Positions 22,841 through 35,172 of a DNA stretch of 64,000 nucleotides are shown in pieces. The notes under the pieces are model-generated. The model searched no databases, was not told the DNA's origin, and saw only the letters and a program-made list of their open reading frames with translations. The translations under genes were made by a program, and so were the position numbers. Every line of letters begins with the position of its first letter. Position 1 is the stretch's first letter. This stretch comes from Rugalucina vietnamica (Eukaryota; Mollusca; Bivalvia; Lucinida; Lucinidae). Location: contig OZ024869.1 of assembly GCA_964017185.1 (NCBI GenBank), positions 61,406,761 through 61,470,760 of the forward strand, read 5' to 3'.

Positions 22841-23299
22841 AACAGCAGTCACACTGTAGCGCCCGCTACAGGCGCGCAGCAAACGTTCAACGCGCGTCTC
22901 ACACACACTTGGGGCACGCTACTGAAGCAATCGCTCATAAAATCGGAACCCCCATGTAGCATACACTGGCGTGCCTCGAACGTGCCTCGAACGCGTTTGA
23001 AGCGTATTCAATGCACATGTAACGCGCACGGAACTTATTCGAAACGTATAAGCCACACGCCCCGGACACGCAGAGCTTCTTGAAAATTTGTAAGCATGTT
23101 TAAAAATTTTTGAGCCCAAACGCACCTGGAGCGCGCAGCGACTTTCAGCAACGTATATCAACGTGCACCCCGCATACAAAACGCGCATGTAACACGCTTC
23201 TAACGTGTCTCTGACATGCTCCTGGCGTATGTTGAATTCTACATTTTATTCAACACACCCGGTGCGCGTTTGGCTTATACGCTAATGTGTGACTGCTGT
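22841..23299. mobile_element. G+C-rich MITE with TTAA flanks
   Basis: Inverted ends ACAGCAGTCACAC (left, from 22842) and GTGTGACTGCTGT (right, to 23299), flanked by TTAA at 22837 and 23300. The interior is full of ACGCGC-, CACGC- and AACGCG-type motifs and stands out by base composition. TTAA targets are typical of piggyBac, but the tips do not match the usual piggyBac ends, so the class is open. Confidence 0.7.
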
Positions 23300-23389
23300 T
23301 TAAGAGCCACATCATTCCAAAAATCAAATTTTATATGGTCAAAATTTGAGCAGATAACATGTGGATGAAAAAAAAAAAAAAAAAAAAAA

Positions 23390-26040
23390 GTAGCCCAAGG
23401 GCAACGATCTCTCACCTGAGAGTCAACAAATACAGTCACTGGACAAAGTGTGTTTTTTTTCCATATATGAGTATGACGGTCATCTTGGTCAAGTTTCAGG
23501 CCTATGGCTGCAATGGTTTCCATAGGATCATTGGTCCTGTAAATGCTTACATGAGACCTAGTTGTCACTTTTTCCCATGTTTCCATGTTTGCCTATGTTT
23601 CCAAAACCGACCTTTACCTACATTAATCAAATACCTCCATCTACTCTATCAGTTGTTTGCATCTATCACTTTTCAGTTCTCAGGCTGCAATAGTTTTCAA
23701 AAAATAACATTTTAAAAGCCGATGGGCTCCTGGGGTCCATTTTTTTTTTCAGAATCATTAAATTTCAGTCTTACTGCCCTTTTCCTGCAAGACTTTCACC
23801 TAAAATGACATTTTAAAAGTTTTTCCCATTCAAATGCATTCACGACCTATGTTGACCTTGCCATAAAATATGTCAAGGTCACCACAGGGTCATGTTTTAT
23901 GTATACATTGTAGTACTTGAGTCATGCATACTTCATGCAAAATTTCGTTGAAATCGGTTCACCGGTTCTGGAGAAGAAGATATTTTAATGGTTTTTACCA
24001 TATATGGGCATGGCGGCCATCTTGGTCATGTGACCTGGATTATTTATATATACATTGGTTCCCACTTCCTATAGATGCTTCATATAAAATTTGGCTTTGA
24101 TTGGCCAAGTAGTTTCAGAGAAAAAAATCTTTGAAAAGTGTGTATGGACGACAGACCGGCCAAGGTCAAGAGATGACCTTGACCTAAATTAATCATATAC
24201 CTTCATCTAATCCATTAGTTTTTTTGCATCTACCACTTTTCAGATCTCAGGCTGCAATAGTTTACATAAAATAGCTAATTTCCACTTTTCCCATTACAAG
24301 TCTATGGAAACTTAAAGTTACCATAGCAACCAGAGTTCTTATCCGACTGGAATAAAAAACACAAACTAGAATTTGTTTTCTATGTGAAAACTGATGTCTC
24401 CCCCTTTCTACGTGCATGTCCAAAATATGCAAGCACGAGTTATAGTTCTTGTGCATCACATATCCTGTCATTCTGTTTTATAAGTGTACCAAGTTTCATT
24501 GAAATATCTCTTACGGTTTTCAAGTTATAAAGGGGGCACGAAAGTGTTTGGAAAATAATCAAAGCGTAATAACTCCAAAGATATGAAAGCAAGAGTAATG
24601 ATTCTTGTGCATCATGCTTTATAAGTGTATCATGTTTCATTGAAAAATCTCTAATGGTTTTTGAGTTAAAGAGCAGACACGAAATTGAATGAAAAATAAT
24701 CAAAGGGAAATAACTCCAAAGATATGCAAGCAAGACACTTTCATTGAAATATTTCTTATAGTTTTCAAGTTATAGAGTGGACATGAAATTGTATGGAAAA
24801 ATAATCAAAGGGAAATAACTCCAAAGATATGAAAGCAAGAGTTATAATTCTTGTGCATGACACATCGTCTCATCATGCTTTATAAGTGTACCAAGTTTCA
24901 CTGAAATTTCTATTACTGTTTTCAAGTTATAGGGTGGACACGAAATTGTATGGAAAATAATCAAAGGGAAATTACTCCAAAGATATGCAAGCAGGAGTTA
25001 TGGTTCTTTAGCACGACAAGTAATCTCATCGTGCTTTATAAGTGTACCAAGTTTCATTGAAATAACTCTTACGATTTTCGAGTTATAAAGCGGACACGAA
25101 ATTGTATGGAAAATAATCAAAGGGAAATAACTCATAAAATACTCAAGCCAGAGTTATAGTTCTTGTGCATGACACATCGTTTGATCATGCTCAATAAGTG
25201 TACCAAGTTTTATTGAAAAATCTTAAATGGTTTTCAAGTTATACAGCGGACACGAAATTGTATCGAAAATAATCAAAGGAAAAAACTCCAAAAATACTCA
25301 AGCCAGAGTTATGGTTCTTATGCATGACACACCGTCTCGTCGTGGTCTACAAGTGTACCAAGTTTCATTGAAAAATCTTTAACGGTTTTCAAGTTATACT
25401 GCGGACACGAAATTGTATCGAAAATAATCAAAGGGAAATAACTCCAAAATACTCAGGCTAGAGTTATGGTTCTTGTGCATGACACATCGTCTCGTCGTGG
25501 TTTACAAGTGTACCAAGTTTAATTGAAAAATCTTTAACGGTTTTCAAGTTATAGAGCAGACACGATTTGTGACGGACAGACGGACGGACGGACGGACGGA
25601 CAGACAGACACACGGGGAAAAACAATATGTCTCCCGACCCTGTCGGGGGAAGACATAATTATGTAAAGGCTACTGTCAGGAACATGCATACAAAGTACAG
25701 GATTCATCCACTAGACAGTTTCTGAGGAGAAGATTTTTGAATGTTTTTTTTTTTGTTTTGTTTTTTTTTTTTTTTTCAAAAGTTTACCCTTTATGGGGCC
25801 CCAGCAACCAATCAAAAAAAAGGATTAGGACAAATCTCGCAAGAAATGTCAAACACTACTCAATAAACATTTCTGCAAAAACAAAATTCAAGTGTCTGCA
25901 ATTTTAGCGGAAAAATAGCCGATTTCCACTTTTTCCCATTATAAGTCTATGGAAACTTTAAGTTGCCATAGCAACCAGAGTTCTTATCCGCCTGGAATAA
26001 AAAACACAAATTATGTAGAGGCCACTGTCAGGAACATGTA
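23390..26040 (+). repeat. satellite-bearing element, family A/B hybrid, left portion
   Basis: It starts AGTAGCCCAAGGGCAACGAT and CTCACCTGAGAG, then carries a family A unit and the CCATAGCAACCAGAGTTC core. It is interrupted by the 155 bp array element (24366-25658) and again at 26040 by a TA-flanked 5.9 kb element; it resumes at 31941. Confidence 0.75.
24366..25658 (+). mobile_element. Helitron-like satellite element, family C (about 155 bp units)
   Basis: About seven tandem units carry GTACCAAGTTTCATTGAAA, GGTTTTCAAGTTATA, GGACACGAAATTGTATGG, AATAATCAAAGGGAAATAAC and GAGTTATGGTTCTTGTGCAT. The array ends with GACGGACGGACGGACGGAC, the hairpin CCCGACCCTGTCGGG (25633-25647) and GGGAAGACATAA. Subterminal inverted repeats ATGTCTCCCCC and GGGGGAAGACAT lie near the two ends. 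The host reads CACAAA before it and TTATGTA after it, exactly joining the sequence seen intact at 18345, so there is no target duplication. Insertion between A and T without duplication plus a 3' hairpin are Helitron traits. Confidence 0.75.
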
Positions 26041-26240
26041 CAGTACAGTCCAGGGGGATTTTCACCAGCCCGCCCACCCCCGCGGAGAGGGGGCTGCAAG
26101 AAAAAGGATTAAAATTTTAATATCCACCGCGGAAACGCCCTAGTCGGCGGGATTGCGGAGTTTCCGCGGCGGGGTAAAGAAATAGAAATTTTATCGTCCG
26201 CACTTACCTGTATTTTTGTCTCTAACTTTCCACCGCGGAC

Positions 26241-26724
26241 CCGCGGTGGAATGAGGATGAATAAGGAAAGTGGGCGGGGCTTGTTTCCAATTTATTGTAA
26301 TGCATACTTGTACTTAGACCCGAGTTTAAATCTAATTCGATTATTTTATTATTTTTGTTTCATGTATCTTAATTAAAAATACATGTTTTACGATCATAAA
26401 GTGTAAATGCATTTCTATCACGAAAATCCCAGATTCTGCCATACATGTGATACCTCCCTGATCATCAGGGAGACTCCAGGAAATGAGCCCTAAAATTCTT
26501 CTAAAATATACCAATTTTAACCCAAAAACGAAAATCTCCAGGAAATGAACCAAGAATTTTCCTATATAATCTATACATTTTTCAAAAACCTCCCTGAAAT
26601 GGAAGAAGAATCTCCCTGAAGCTTCTTTCAAAGTCATCACATGTATGTTCTGCATGGTTGTAGAATCACTTCAGTGAAAGATATAAGATATGGTACAACG
26701 CACACACACCTAAAGGCAAACAGA

Positions 26725-26772
<48 letters not shown>

Positions 26773-26979
26773 GAGACAGAGAGAGAGATCTTATTTTCAT
26801 GTGACAATAATAGACAAAAGGTTAACATAGGTAAAAGCTTACGTTGAATCTTTTTTTTTTTTTTTTTTTTTTTCATGGAAACATTTTCTTACACAAAGTA
26901 TACTTCATACTGGTACGCAATAAAAAAAATATTATTTTTATAAACCAATGATTTTAATTGTTATCTGAAGCTACTGATA
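26241..26979. other. unassigned interior of the 5.9 kb element
   Basis: Contains a (GA)n-rich run with GACAGA interruptions (about 26722-26788) and a T run (about 26851-26873). Repetitive CTCCCTGA and TCCAGGAAATGA phrases occur at 26450-26620. No gene is supported. Confidence 0.5.
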
Positions 26980-27214
26980 TGAGCCGTGTCATGAGAAAAC
27001 CAAAACTGTGCATATACAAAAACAAAGGCGCAGATCAGCTTCGCAGTTACTGCAAAGCTGATGAATCCCTTTGTTTTCGCTTAACAGATAGTACAATTCC
27101 TCTACTTTCTAAATCCGAAATTTCCAGTCTCTAGCCTGCTTCTGTGACTGTACAGCTCGGTTTGTGTCGAATCTGTTCTGAAACCACATTGTTGGTTTTC
27201 TGATGATGGGGCTC
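26980..27214. mobile_element. M1 palindromic MITE
   Basis: TGAGCCGTGTCATGAGAAAA at one end, TTGGTTTTCTGATGATGGG at the other, with AAACAAAGGCGCAGATCAGC and TTCGCAGTTACTGC in the centre. Confidence 0.8.
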
Positions 27215-27318
27215 GAAGGCTTGGGTTTACTGTCAAATGAAAATCAAAAAAAGATTTTACAACACTTCTTAAATCACCATTTACAATCAAAAGGAAACAT
27301 ACAAAGACACATATGTGA

Positions 27319-29917
27319 ACCAGAGGACCACTGGTCCTGAGAACGCTCACCTGAAGCCTGATCTTGGAGTATTAAGTCGTAATGAAATGACCTTGACCTT
27401 GAATACTCACACACCTTTATTGACTTCATAAGTTGTCTGCATCTGCAAAGTTTCAGGTCTCAGGCTGCAATAGTTTCCAAACCCAGTGATTTCTGAGAAA
27501 ACCATAATTTTAATTTTGATATTTAAATGACCTTGGGCCAAGGTCAAGACATGACCTTGACCTACATTAATTACTTACCTTCATTGACTCCATAAGTTGT
27601 CTGCATCTAGCAACTTTCAGGTCTCAGGCTGCAACAGTTTGTTTTCGCCTTTTCCCATGTGAAAGCCTATGTTTCCAAAACTGACCTTGCCGTAAAATAG
27701 GTCAAGGTCATCGTAGGGTCATCATTTCAACAAACTATGATGGGCTGGAGTCCCAAATGCTACATACCAAGTTTCATGAAAATTGGCCTGCCGGATCTGG
27801 AGAAGAAGATTTTTGAAAGGTTTTCACCATATATGGGCGTGGCGGCCATCTTGGTCATGTGACCTGGATTTTGCGATCAAACTTTTGTCTCCCCTACCCA
27901 TGGATGCTCCACATAAAATTTCACTTTGATTTGCCAAGCAGTTTCAGAGAAGATCTTTGAAAAGTGTGTATGGACAACAGACTGGCCAAGTTCAAGAGAT
28001 GACCTTGACCTATATTAATCACATACCTTCATCTACTCCATTAGTTGTTTGAATCTACCTCTTTTCAGGCCTCAGGCTGCAATAGTTTTCAAAAAAATCC
28101 ATAGTTTTCACTTCTTCCTATGTAAAAGCCTATGTTTCCAAATTTGACCTTGCCGTAAAATAGGTCAAGGTCATCCAAGGGTCATCATTTTATCAAACTA
28201 TGATGGGCTGAGGTCCCCGATGCTACATACAAAGTTTAGTGGAAATCGGCCCACCGGTTCTGGAGAAGAAGATTTTTGAAGGCGGCCATCTTGGTCATGT
28301 GACCTGGATTTCGCAATCAAACTTTCGTCTCCCCTATCCATGGATGCTCCACATAAAATTTCACTTTGATTGGCAGCGCAGTTTCAGAGAAGAAGATCTT
28401 TGTAAACTGTGTATGGACAACAGACTGGCCAAGGTCAAGAGATGACCTTGACCTATATTAATCACATACCTTCATCTACTCTATTAGTTGTTTGCATCTA
28501 CCACTTTTCAGGCCTCAGGCTGCAATAGTTTTCAAAAAATCCATAGTTTTCACTTTTTCCTATGTAAAAGCCTATGTTTCCAAATTTGACCTTGCTGTAA
28601 AATAGGTCAAGGTCATCCAAGGGTCATCATTTTATCAAACTATGATGGGCTGAGGTCCTCAAAGCTACATACCAAGTTTCGTGGAAATCGGCCAGCCAGT
28701 TCTGGAGAAGAAGATTTTTGAGTGGTTTTTACTATATATGGGCGTGGCGGCCATCTTGGTCATGTGACCTGGATTTCGCGATCAAACTTTCGTCTCCCCT
28801 ACCCATGGATGCTCCACATAAAATTTCACTTTGATTGGCCCAGCAGTTTCAGAGAAGAAGATCTTTGTAAAGTGTGTATAGACAACAGACAGGCCAAGGT
28901 CAAAAGATGACCTTGACCTATATCAATCACATACCTTCATCTACTCCATTAGTTGTTTGCATCTACCACTTTTCAGGCCTCAGGCTGCAATAGTTTTCAA
29001 AAAATCCATAGTTTTCACTTTTTCCCATGTAAAAGCCTATGTTTCCAAATTTGACCTTGCGGTTAAAATAGGTCAAGGTCATCCAAGGGTCATCATTTTA
29101 TCAAACTATTATGGGCTGAGGTCCTTGATGCTACATACCAAGTTTCCTAGAAATCGGCCCACCGGTTCTGGAGAAGAAGATTTTTGAGTGGTTTTTACCA
29201 TTTATGGGCGTGGCGGCCATCTTGGTCATGTGACCTGGATTTCGCGATCAAACTTTCCTCTCCCCTACCCATGGATGCTCCACATAAAATTTCACTTAGA
29301 TTGGCCAAGCAGTTTCAGAGAAGAAGATCTTTGAAAAGTGTGTATGGACAACAGACTGGCCAAGGTCAAGAGATGACCTTGACCTATATTAATCACATAC
29401 CTTCATCTACTCCATTAGTTGTTTGCATCTACCACTTTTCAGGCCTCAGGCTGCAATAGTTTTCAAAAAATCCATAGTTTTCACTTTTTCCCATGTAAAA
29501 GCCTATGTTTCCAAATTTGACCTTGCCGTAAAATAGGTCAAGGTCATCCAAGGGTCATCATTTTATCAAACTATGATGGGCTGAAGTCCCCGATGCTACA
29601 TACCAAGTTTCCTGGAAATCGGCCCACTGGTTCTGGAGAAGAAGATTTTTGAAGGGTTTTTACCATATATGGGCGTGGCGGCCATCTTGGTCATGTGACC
29701 TGGATTTCGCGATCAAACTTGAAATGCCACTACCCAAGAGGGCTCCACATAAAATTTCAACTAGATCGGCCAAGCGGTTTCAGAGAAGAAGATCTTTGAA
29801 ATTGTGGACGACGACGACGGACGGACGGACGGACGGACGACGGACGACGGATGGACGCCGGATCATGGCCATCCTATTAGCTCACCTTGTGAGCCTTCGC
29901 CTCAGGTGAGCTAAAAA
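27319..29917 (+). repeat. satellite-bearing element, family A, five units
   Basis: Starts AACCAGAGGACCACTGGTCC. Five units of about 450 bp carry GACCTTGACCTA, TTAGTTGTTTGCATCTACCA, CTCAGGCTGCAATAGTTT, GGTCAAGGTCATC, ATGGGCGTGGCGGCCATCTT and TTTCAGAGAAGAAGATCTTT. It ends in a GACGGACGGACGGACGGACG run (about 29806-29860) and the terminal hairpin. Confidence 0.9.
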
Positions 29918-31600
29918 TATGTATCATCGTTGAATCTGAAACATATGACGGCTAGACAACCGAGTGTATGGTTACACTGCCTCTCTTTCTCTCTGCTCCT
30001 CTACCCTACACTAATTTACTAACTATGTGTTAGGCGCACAGTCTGATCCAATTTGGCGGCCTAGCATATCTCAAATTCTTCAGCCATCTTATGCTGGGAC
30101 AATCGTATTCTGATTTTAGAAAGTAATATGGGCCGCCTCATGAGAAAACCAACAATCTGCATATGCGAAACCAAAGGCGCAGATCAGTTCGCAGTAACTG
30201 CGAAGCCGATCATCGTCTTTCGTTACACGGATAGTACAATTTCTCTATTTCCTAAATCTAAAATTTACAGCCTCCAGTCATCGTCTGTGCCTGCACAGCT
30301 CGGTTTGCATTTGTGTAGAAACCCTTGTGGTGTAGATCTTTTGCCAAGTCATGTCCAGTAATATTGTCATAGAGGCACACGTTTGACACCTTAGGGGTAT
30401 TACCTGTTATAATGACACCATTCATTGATAAGTTTTATTGCTCAGGTACAGTAAGTTGCTAATCCCCTGTAAATCACATTGTTGATGAAATAGTTGAAGC
30501 ATAAAACGAAGAGAATAGAAAAGAAATGAGCCTGCACATGAGAAAACCAACAAACAAATATCCGAACCGGTCCGACAAAAACCAACCTGTACAGTCACAT
30601 AAACAGACTAGAAGCATGAATAGTCGAAGTTTTGTACTATCCATGTAGCGAAAACAAAAAGGCTCTGAACACCTGCGCTGATCTGCGCCTTTGTTTTCGC
30701 TTATGCAGATTGTTAGTTTTCTGATGTGGCGGCTCAAATTTTAATGTCACAGTCAACAAATTTTCATAAATTTTGGGACGAATTCCGACATTGCAAACAT
30801 TTTGTTTAACCAATTTACACAATTTTATATCTTTTAAGGCTTGTGTTTGTATTACCCTGTTTGTGTCCAAAATGTATACTTGCACCAGGAAAAAAATAAA
30901 CATTAAATGTTTGCCCCGTATACCCCACTTTTATAGCAAAACTTGGGTATACAGGGGTTTACATTTTTTTTTCTCCAAAACAGATTGCTGGTACTCTTTA
31001 GAACCGCCTCGGCGAGACGGTTCTCACGTGTACCCACAATTTGTGCGTTAAGTCTTTTGACAGTATGCTCCATGGTGAGAAATGTGATCTTGACTAATTA
31101 ACTTTAAACGAACTGGTTTTGATTCTAGAAATTAATATTTAAATGATGCTAAAATATTAAGTGCATTATATAGCTTATTGACAGAGAAGCCATAAATTGG
31201 CATGTCCTTATAAGTATTACCTGTTAAATTAACAGGTGGCAAATGTGTGGTCAGCAATGAGTTATTATTAGACACGACAAGCAATAAAAAAGTTTCTTCA
31301 CTTGCAATCATGTATATTAGAATGGAAAACAAAATTTTTCAATCAAAGCCCAACTTCATATATTTTGCGGAAACAATAACTAAAGAAAAAGAGAGGCAAA
31401 GATGCTAAATATTTTGATTTGAACATTGAATGTACATAGAAAGAACAAACAAATGGATGAATACGAAAGCAAGAATGAACGAATGAATGAATGAATGTTT
31501 CAATTTTGCTATTGACTGTCAAATTTGTATCTTCTTTTGAATGACAGCATGACTGAAAGCAAGAAAGAAGAGATAGAGAGGAAATTTACTTTTTTGAGAT
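29918..31600. other. interior of the 5.9 kb element with MITE copies
   Basis: Holds M1 copies at 30129-30330 (truncated) and 30528-30736, and a M2-like stretch at about 30915-31050 (GTATACCCCACTTTTATAGC, then TTAGAACCGCCTCGGCGAG). The rest is AT-rich and unassigned; (GAAT)n occurs near 31478. Confidence 0.6.
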
Positions 31601-31940
31601 GAATACCAAATATATTTTATCGAGTGAGTAGAAAACATCAAATTTTCACGAGTGCGTAGCACGAGTGAAAATTTAGATGTTTTCAAATCACGAGATGTGT
31701 GAGATAACTGTACCTGTCAATCATTATGACGTCATTACTTTTCATTGGAAATCCTCCGCAAACCCGCGGTGGAATTATACAGGTAACGGGAGGATCCTCC
31801 GCGGATCCGCCGCAATCCGGGGTGGGATTAAAATATTCCGCGGTGGGATCATAAGCGGACAGGTGAGCGGGATTGCGGGGGGCTCAGAGAAATCGTCCGC
31901 GGGGGTGGGCGGGCTGGTGAAAATCCCCCTGGACTGTACT

Positions 31941-32227
31941 GTATACAAAGTATAGGCTTCATGCCCTTGACAGTTTTTGAGAAGAAGATTTTTGAAAGTT
32001 TTTCGAAATTTTGCCCTATATGGGGCCCCTGCAACCAATCAAAATGAAGGATTAGGACAAAAGTCATATGAAACGTAGAGGACTACTCAATAAACATTTC
32101 TGCATAAACAAAATTTAAATATCTCAAACAAGACAGCAAAAATAGGCAATTTTCACTTTTCTCCATTATAAGTCTATGGGAAGCATAAGTTGCCATAGCA
32201 ACCAGAGTTCTTATCCGATCATGATAA
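31941..32227 (+). repeat. continuation of the element interrupted at 26040
   Basis: Reads TACAAAGTATAGGCTTCATG, a GAGAAGAAGATTTTTGAAAG element, TATGGGGCCCCTGCAACCAA and CATAGCAACCAGAGTTCTTA, matching 18715-18990 in order. Confidence 0.8.
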
Positions 32228-34394
32228 ACTAGAGGACCATTGGTCCTGTAGCTCACCTGAGAGATTATCACATTGTAAGCTCATGAGATTTAAATTAATT
32301 GAGAATCGACCAATGAAAGTCTATGCATGGACACTATTGACCCCCGGGGCATGGCCAAATTTGACCCAGGGGCATGACTGGCACAATTTATAATGGGGAC
32401 TACCAAACATTGCTACATACAAAATATAGAAGCTCTGGGCCTTTTGGTTTCAGAGAAAAAGATAAAAAGATTTTTTTAGTTTTTCCCATTGTAAGTCTAT
32501 GGAGACTATCTACCCCCGGGGCGTGGCCAAATTTGACCCCAGGGGCATGGCTGGCATAATTTATGTAGAGGACCATTAGCCATTGCCACATACAAAATAT
32601 CAAAGCTGTGTGCCCTGTGGTTTCAGAGAAGAAGATTTTTTATTTTTTTTCCCATAGCAAGTCTATTGAGACTATCAACCTCCGGGGCCTGGCCAAATTT
32701 GACACCAGGGGCATGAATGGCACAATTTATAATGGGGACTACCAAACATTGGTACATACAAAATATAGAAGCTCTGGGCCTTTTGATTTCAGAGAAGAAG
32801 TTTTTTTTAGTTTTTCCCATTGTAAGTCTATGGAGAATATCTACCCCCGGGACGTGGCCAAATTTGATCCCCAGGGGCATGGTTGGCACAATTTACGTAG
32901 AGGACCATTAGCCATTGCCACATACAAAATATCAAAGCTGTGTGCCCTGTGGTTTCAGAGAAGAAGATTTTTGATTTTATTCCCATAGCAAGTCTATTGA
33001 GACTATCAACCTCCGAGACCTGGCCAAATTTGACCCCAGGGGCATGAATGGCACAATTTATGTAGAGGACCATTAGCCATTGCTACATACCAAATATCAA
33101 AGCTGCGGGCCTAGTGGTTTCAGAGGAGATGATTTTTTTAGTTTTTCCTATTGTAGGTCTATGGAGACTATCGACCCCCGGGGCGTGGCCAAATTTGACC
33201 CCGGGGACATGATTGGCACAATTTATGTAGAGGACCATTAGCCATTGACACATACAAAATATCAAAGCTGTGGGCCCTGTGGTTTCAGAGAAGAAGATTT
33301 TTGAATTTTTTTCCCATTGCAAGTCTATGGAGACTATCAACCCCTGGGGCATGGCCAAATTTGACCCCAGGGCATGAATGGCACAATTTATGTAGAGGAC
33401 CATTAGCCATTGCTACATACCAAATATCAAAGCTGTTGGCCTAGTGGTTTCAGAGTAGAAGATTTTTTTAGTTTTTTTTTCTATTGTAGAGAGTCTATGG
33501 AGACTATCGACCCCCGGGGCGTGGCCAAATTTGACCCCAGGGGCATGATTGGCATAATTTATGTAGAGGACCATTAGCCATTGCCACCTACAAAATATCA
33601 AAGCTGTGGGCCCAGTGGTTTCAGAGAAGAAGATTTTTGAAATTGTTTCCCATAGTAAGTCTATGGAGACTATCGACCCCCGGGGCGTGGCCAAATTTGA
33701 CCCCAGGGGCATGAATGGCACAATTTATGTAGAGGACCATTAGCCATTGCTACATACCAAATATCAAAGCTGTGGGCCTAGTGGTTTCAGAGAAGAAGAT
33801 TTTTTTAGTTTTTCCAATTGTAAGTCTATGGAAACTATCCACCCCGGGGCGTGGCTAAATTTGACCCCAGGGGCATGGCTGGCACAATTTATGTAGAGGA
33901 CCATTAGCCATTGCACATACCAAATATCAAAGCTGTGGGCCCTGTGGTTTCAGAGAAGAAGATTTTTGAAATTGTTTCCCATAGTAAGTCTATGGAGACT
34001 ATCGACCCCCGGGGCGTGGCCAAATTTGACCCCAGGGGCATGAATGGCATAATTTATGTAGAGGACCATTAGCCATTGCTACATACCAAATATCAAAGCT
34101 GTGGGCCTAGTGGTTTCAGAGAAGAAGATTTTTTTAGTTTTTCCCATTGTAAGTCTATGGAACCTATCTGTTGCCATGGAAACCACAATTTTGATACAAT
34201 CTGCTCCAAAACCTAATGCCATCAATCCCCGAACCCAATTATGGTTCACATTAAATTTGATCAGGATCGGCCTACTATCTTCAGAAATATTCTTCTTTGA
34301 AATTGTGGACGGACGACGACGGACGACGACGACAACGGATGCCTGCCTATCCTATAAGCTCACCTGTGAGCCTTCGGCTCAGGTGAGCTAAAAA
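32228..34394 (+). repeat. satellite-bearing element, family G (about 200-230 bp units)
   Basis: Starts AACTAGAGGACCATTGGTCC and GCTCACCTGAGAG. About nine units carry AAGTCTATGGAGACTATC, CCCCCGGGGCGTGGCCAAAT, TTGACCCCAGGGGCATG, GGCACAATTTATGTAGAGGA and CCATTAGCCATTG, with GTGGTTTCAGAGAAGAAGAT. It ends GGACGGACGACGACGGACG and a hairpin at 34358-34390. Confidence 0.9.
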
Positions 34395-34562
34395 CACAAA
34401 CTTTCGTTCCCCCTACCCATGGATGCTCCACATAAAATTTGGCTTTGATCGGCCAAGCGGTTTCAGAGAAGAAGATCTTTGAAAATGTGAACGGACGCAC
34501 GCCGGCTCGACTACCATACTATAAGCTCCCCATGAGCCTTCGGCGCAGGTGAGCTAAAAAAA
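34395..34562 (+). repeat. truncated family A tail
   Basis: Only the last half unit, a short GGACGCACGCC run and the terminal hairpin remain, directly following the previous element. This suggests tandem insertion or recombination at the hairpin. Confidence 0.7.
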
Positions 34563-34645
34563 AAAGTTAATAAAAACTTTGAAGTCAAGAGACATTGAAA
34601 ATATACTACGATCCAAAATATATCATTGAGTTTTGCAATAACTTT

Positions 34646-34897
34646 AATTCAAAGGGTTCCCACAAAATAAGGAATGTAAAATTCACTGACCAAATTCCAA
34701 ATTTCCTTGACCAAAAGCGCTGGAAGTCAACAACATTTATCGAGCCTAAATGATCGTTCAAGAGCATCATTAATGAGGAATAACATGCAATGTTTGTAAG
34801 ATACCCAAGACAATTTACTCAATTATGAATGACACAAGAGTTCATCTTCAGTGTACAGCCTTGATTTTTTTTCTCCATTTTTTGTCGTGGGAACCCT
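34646..34897. mobile_element. hAT-like MITE (GGGTTCCCAC ends)
   Basis: Inverted tips AGGGTTCCCAC and GTGGGAACCCTG enclose about 250 bp. Related tips bound 35907-36355. The target duplication is not clear. Confidence 0.55.
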
Positions 34898-35172
34898 GTT
34901 AAAACAGGTCAACCTAACATTCATTGATTTGAACACAAATCAGAATGTTTCTAGCATATTGTCACAAAATATGGATGAAATGCTCTTGGAATGAGATTTT
35001 GATCTGATATTGAAAATTTGTGTAAACAGAGGTTTTACATCCCCAGCCTTTCTAAATGTCAGTCCTATCGATGCTACATTAACACAATCCTTCACAATGT
35101 AAGATGTAAAAATCAAACATCACCTTTAAGAATGCATAAATGTTCTATGAGATTTCAGCATAATTGAAGTAA
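34898..35172. other. coronin-7 intron, nothing recognised
   Basis: AT-rich sequence without visible repeat ends or exons. Confidence 0.4.

Larger units (their letters stand above)
26041..31940. mobile_element. 5.9 kb TA-flanked element, CAGTACAGTCC ends
   Basis: Inverted ends start CAGTACAGTCCAGGGGGATT and continue through CACCAGCCCGCCCACCCCCG for about 45 bp. Weaker CCGCGG-rich similarity follows for about 150 bp (to about 26240 and back to about 31745). TA is present on both sides, and the host sequence GAACATG/TATACAAAGT is continuous across it when compared with 18710-18725. The CAGT start with TA duplication resembles Tc1/mariner-type elements. The interior holds no transposase, only other repeats: M1 MITEs, a family A satellite element and microsatellites. 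Confidence 0.8.

Noticed and set aside
24262..24733. Short open frames in the satellite arrays, such as those with repeated VMKHDTLIKHDAQ-like peptides
   Set aside because: They follow the tandem period and switch frame between units; no coding signature.
29806..29870. GACGGACGG tract as a possible CRISPR or coding Asp/Gly repeat
   Set aside because: It is a microsatellite at the same position in every satellite element; there are no spacers.
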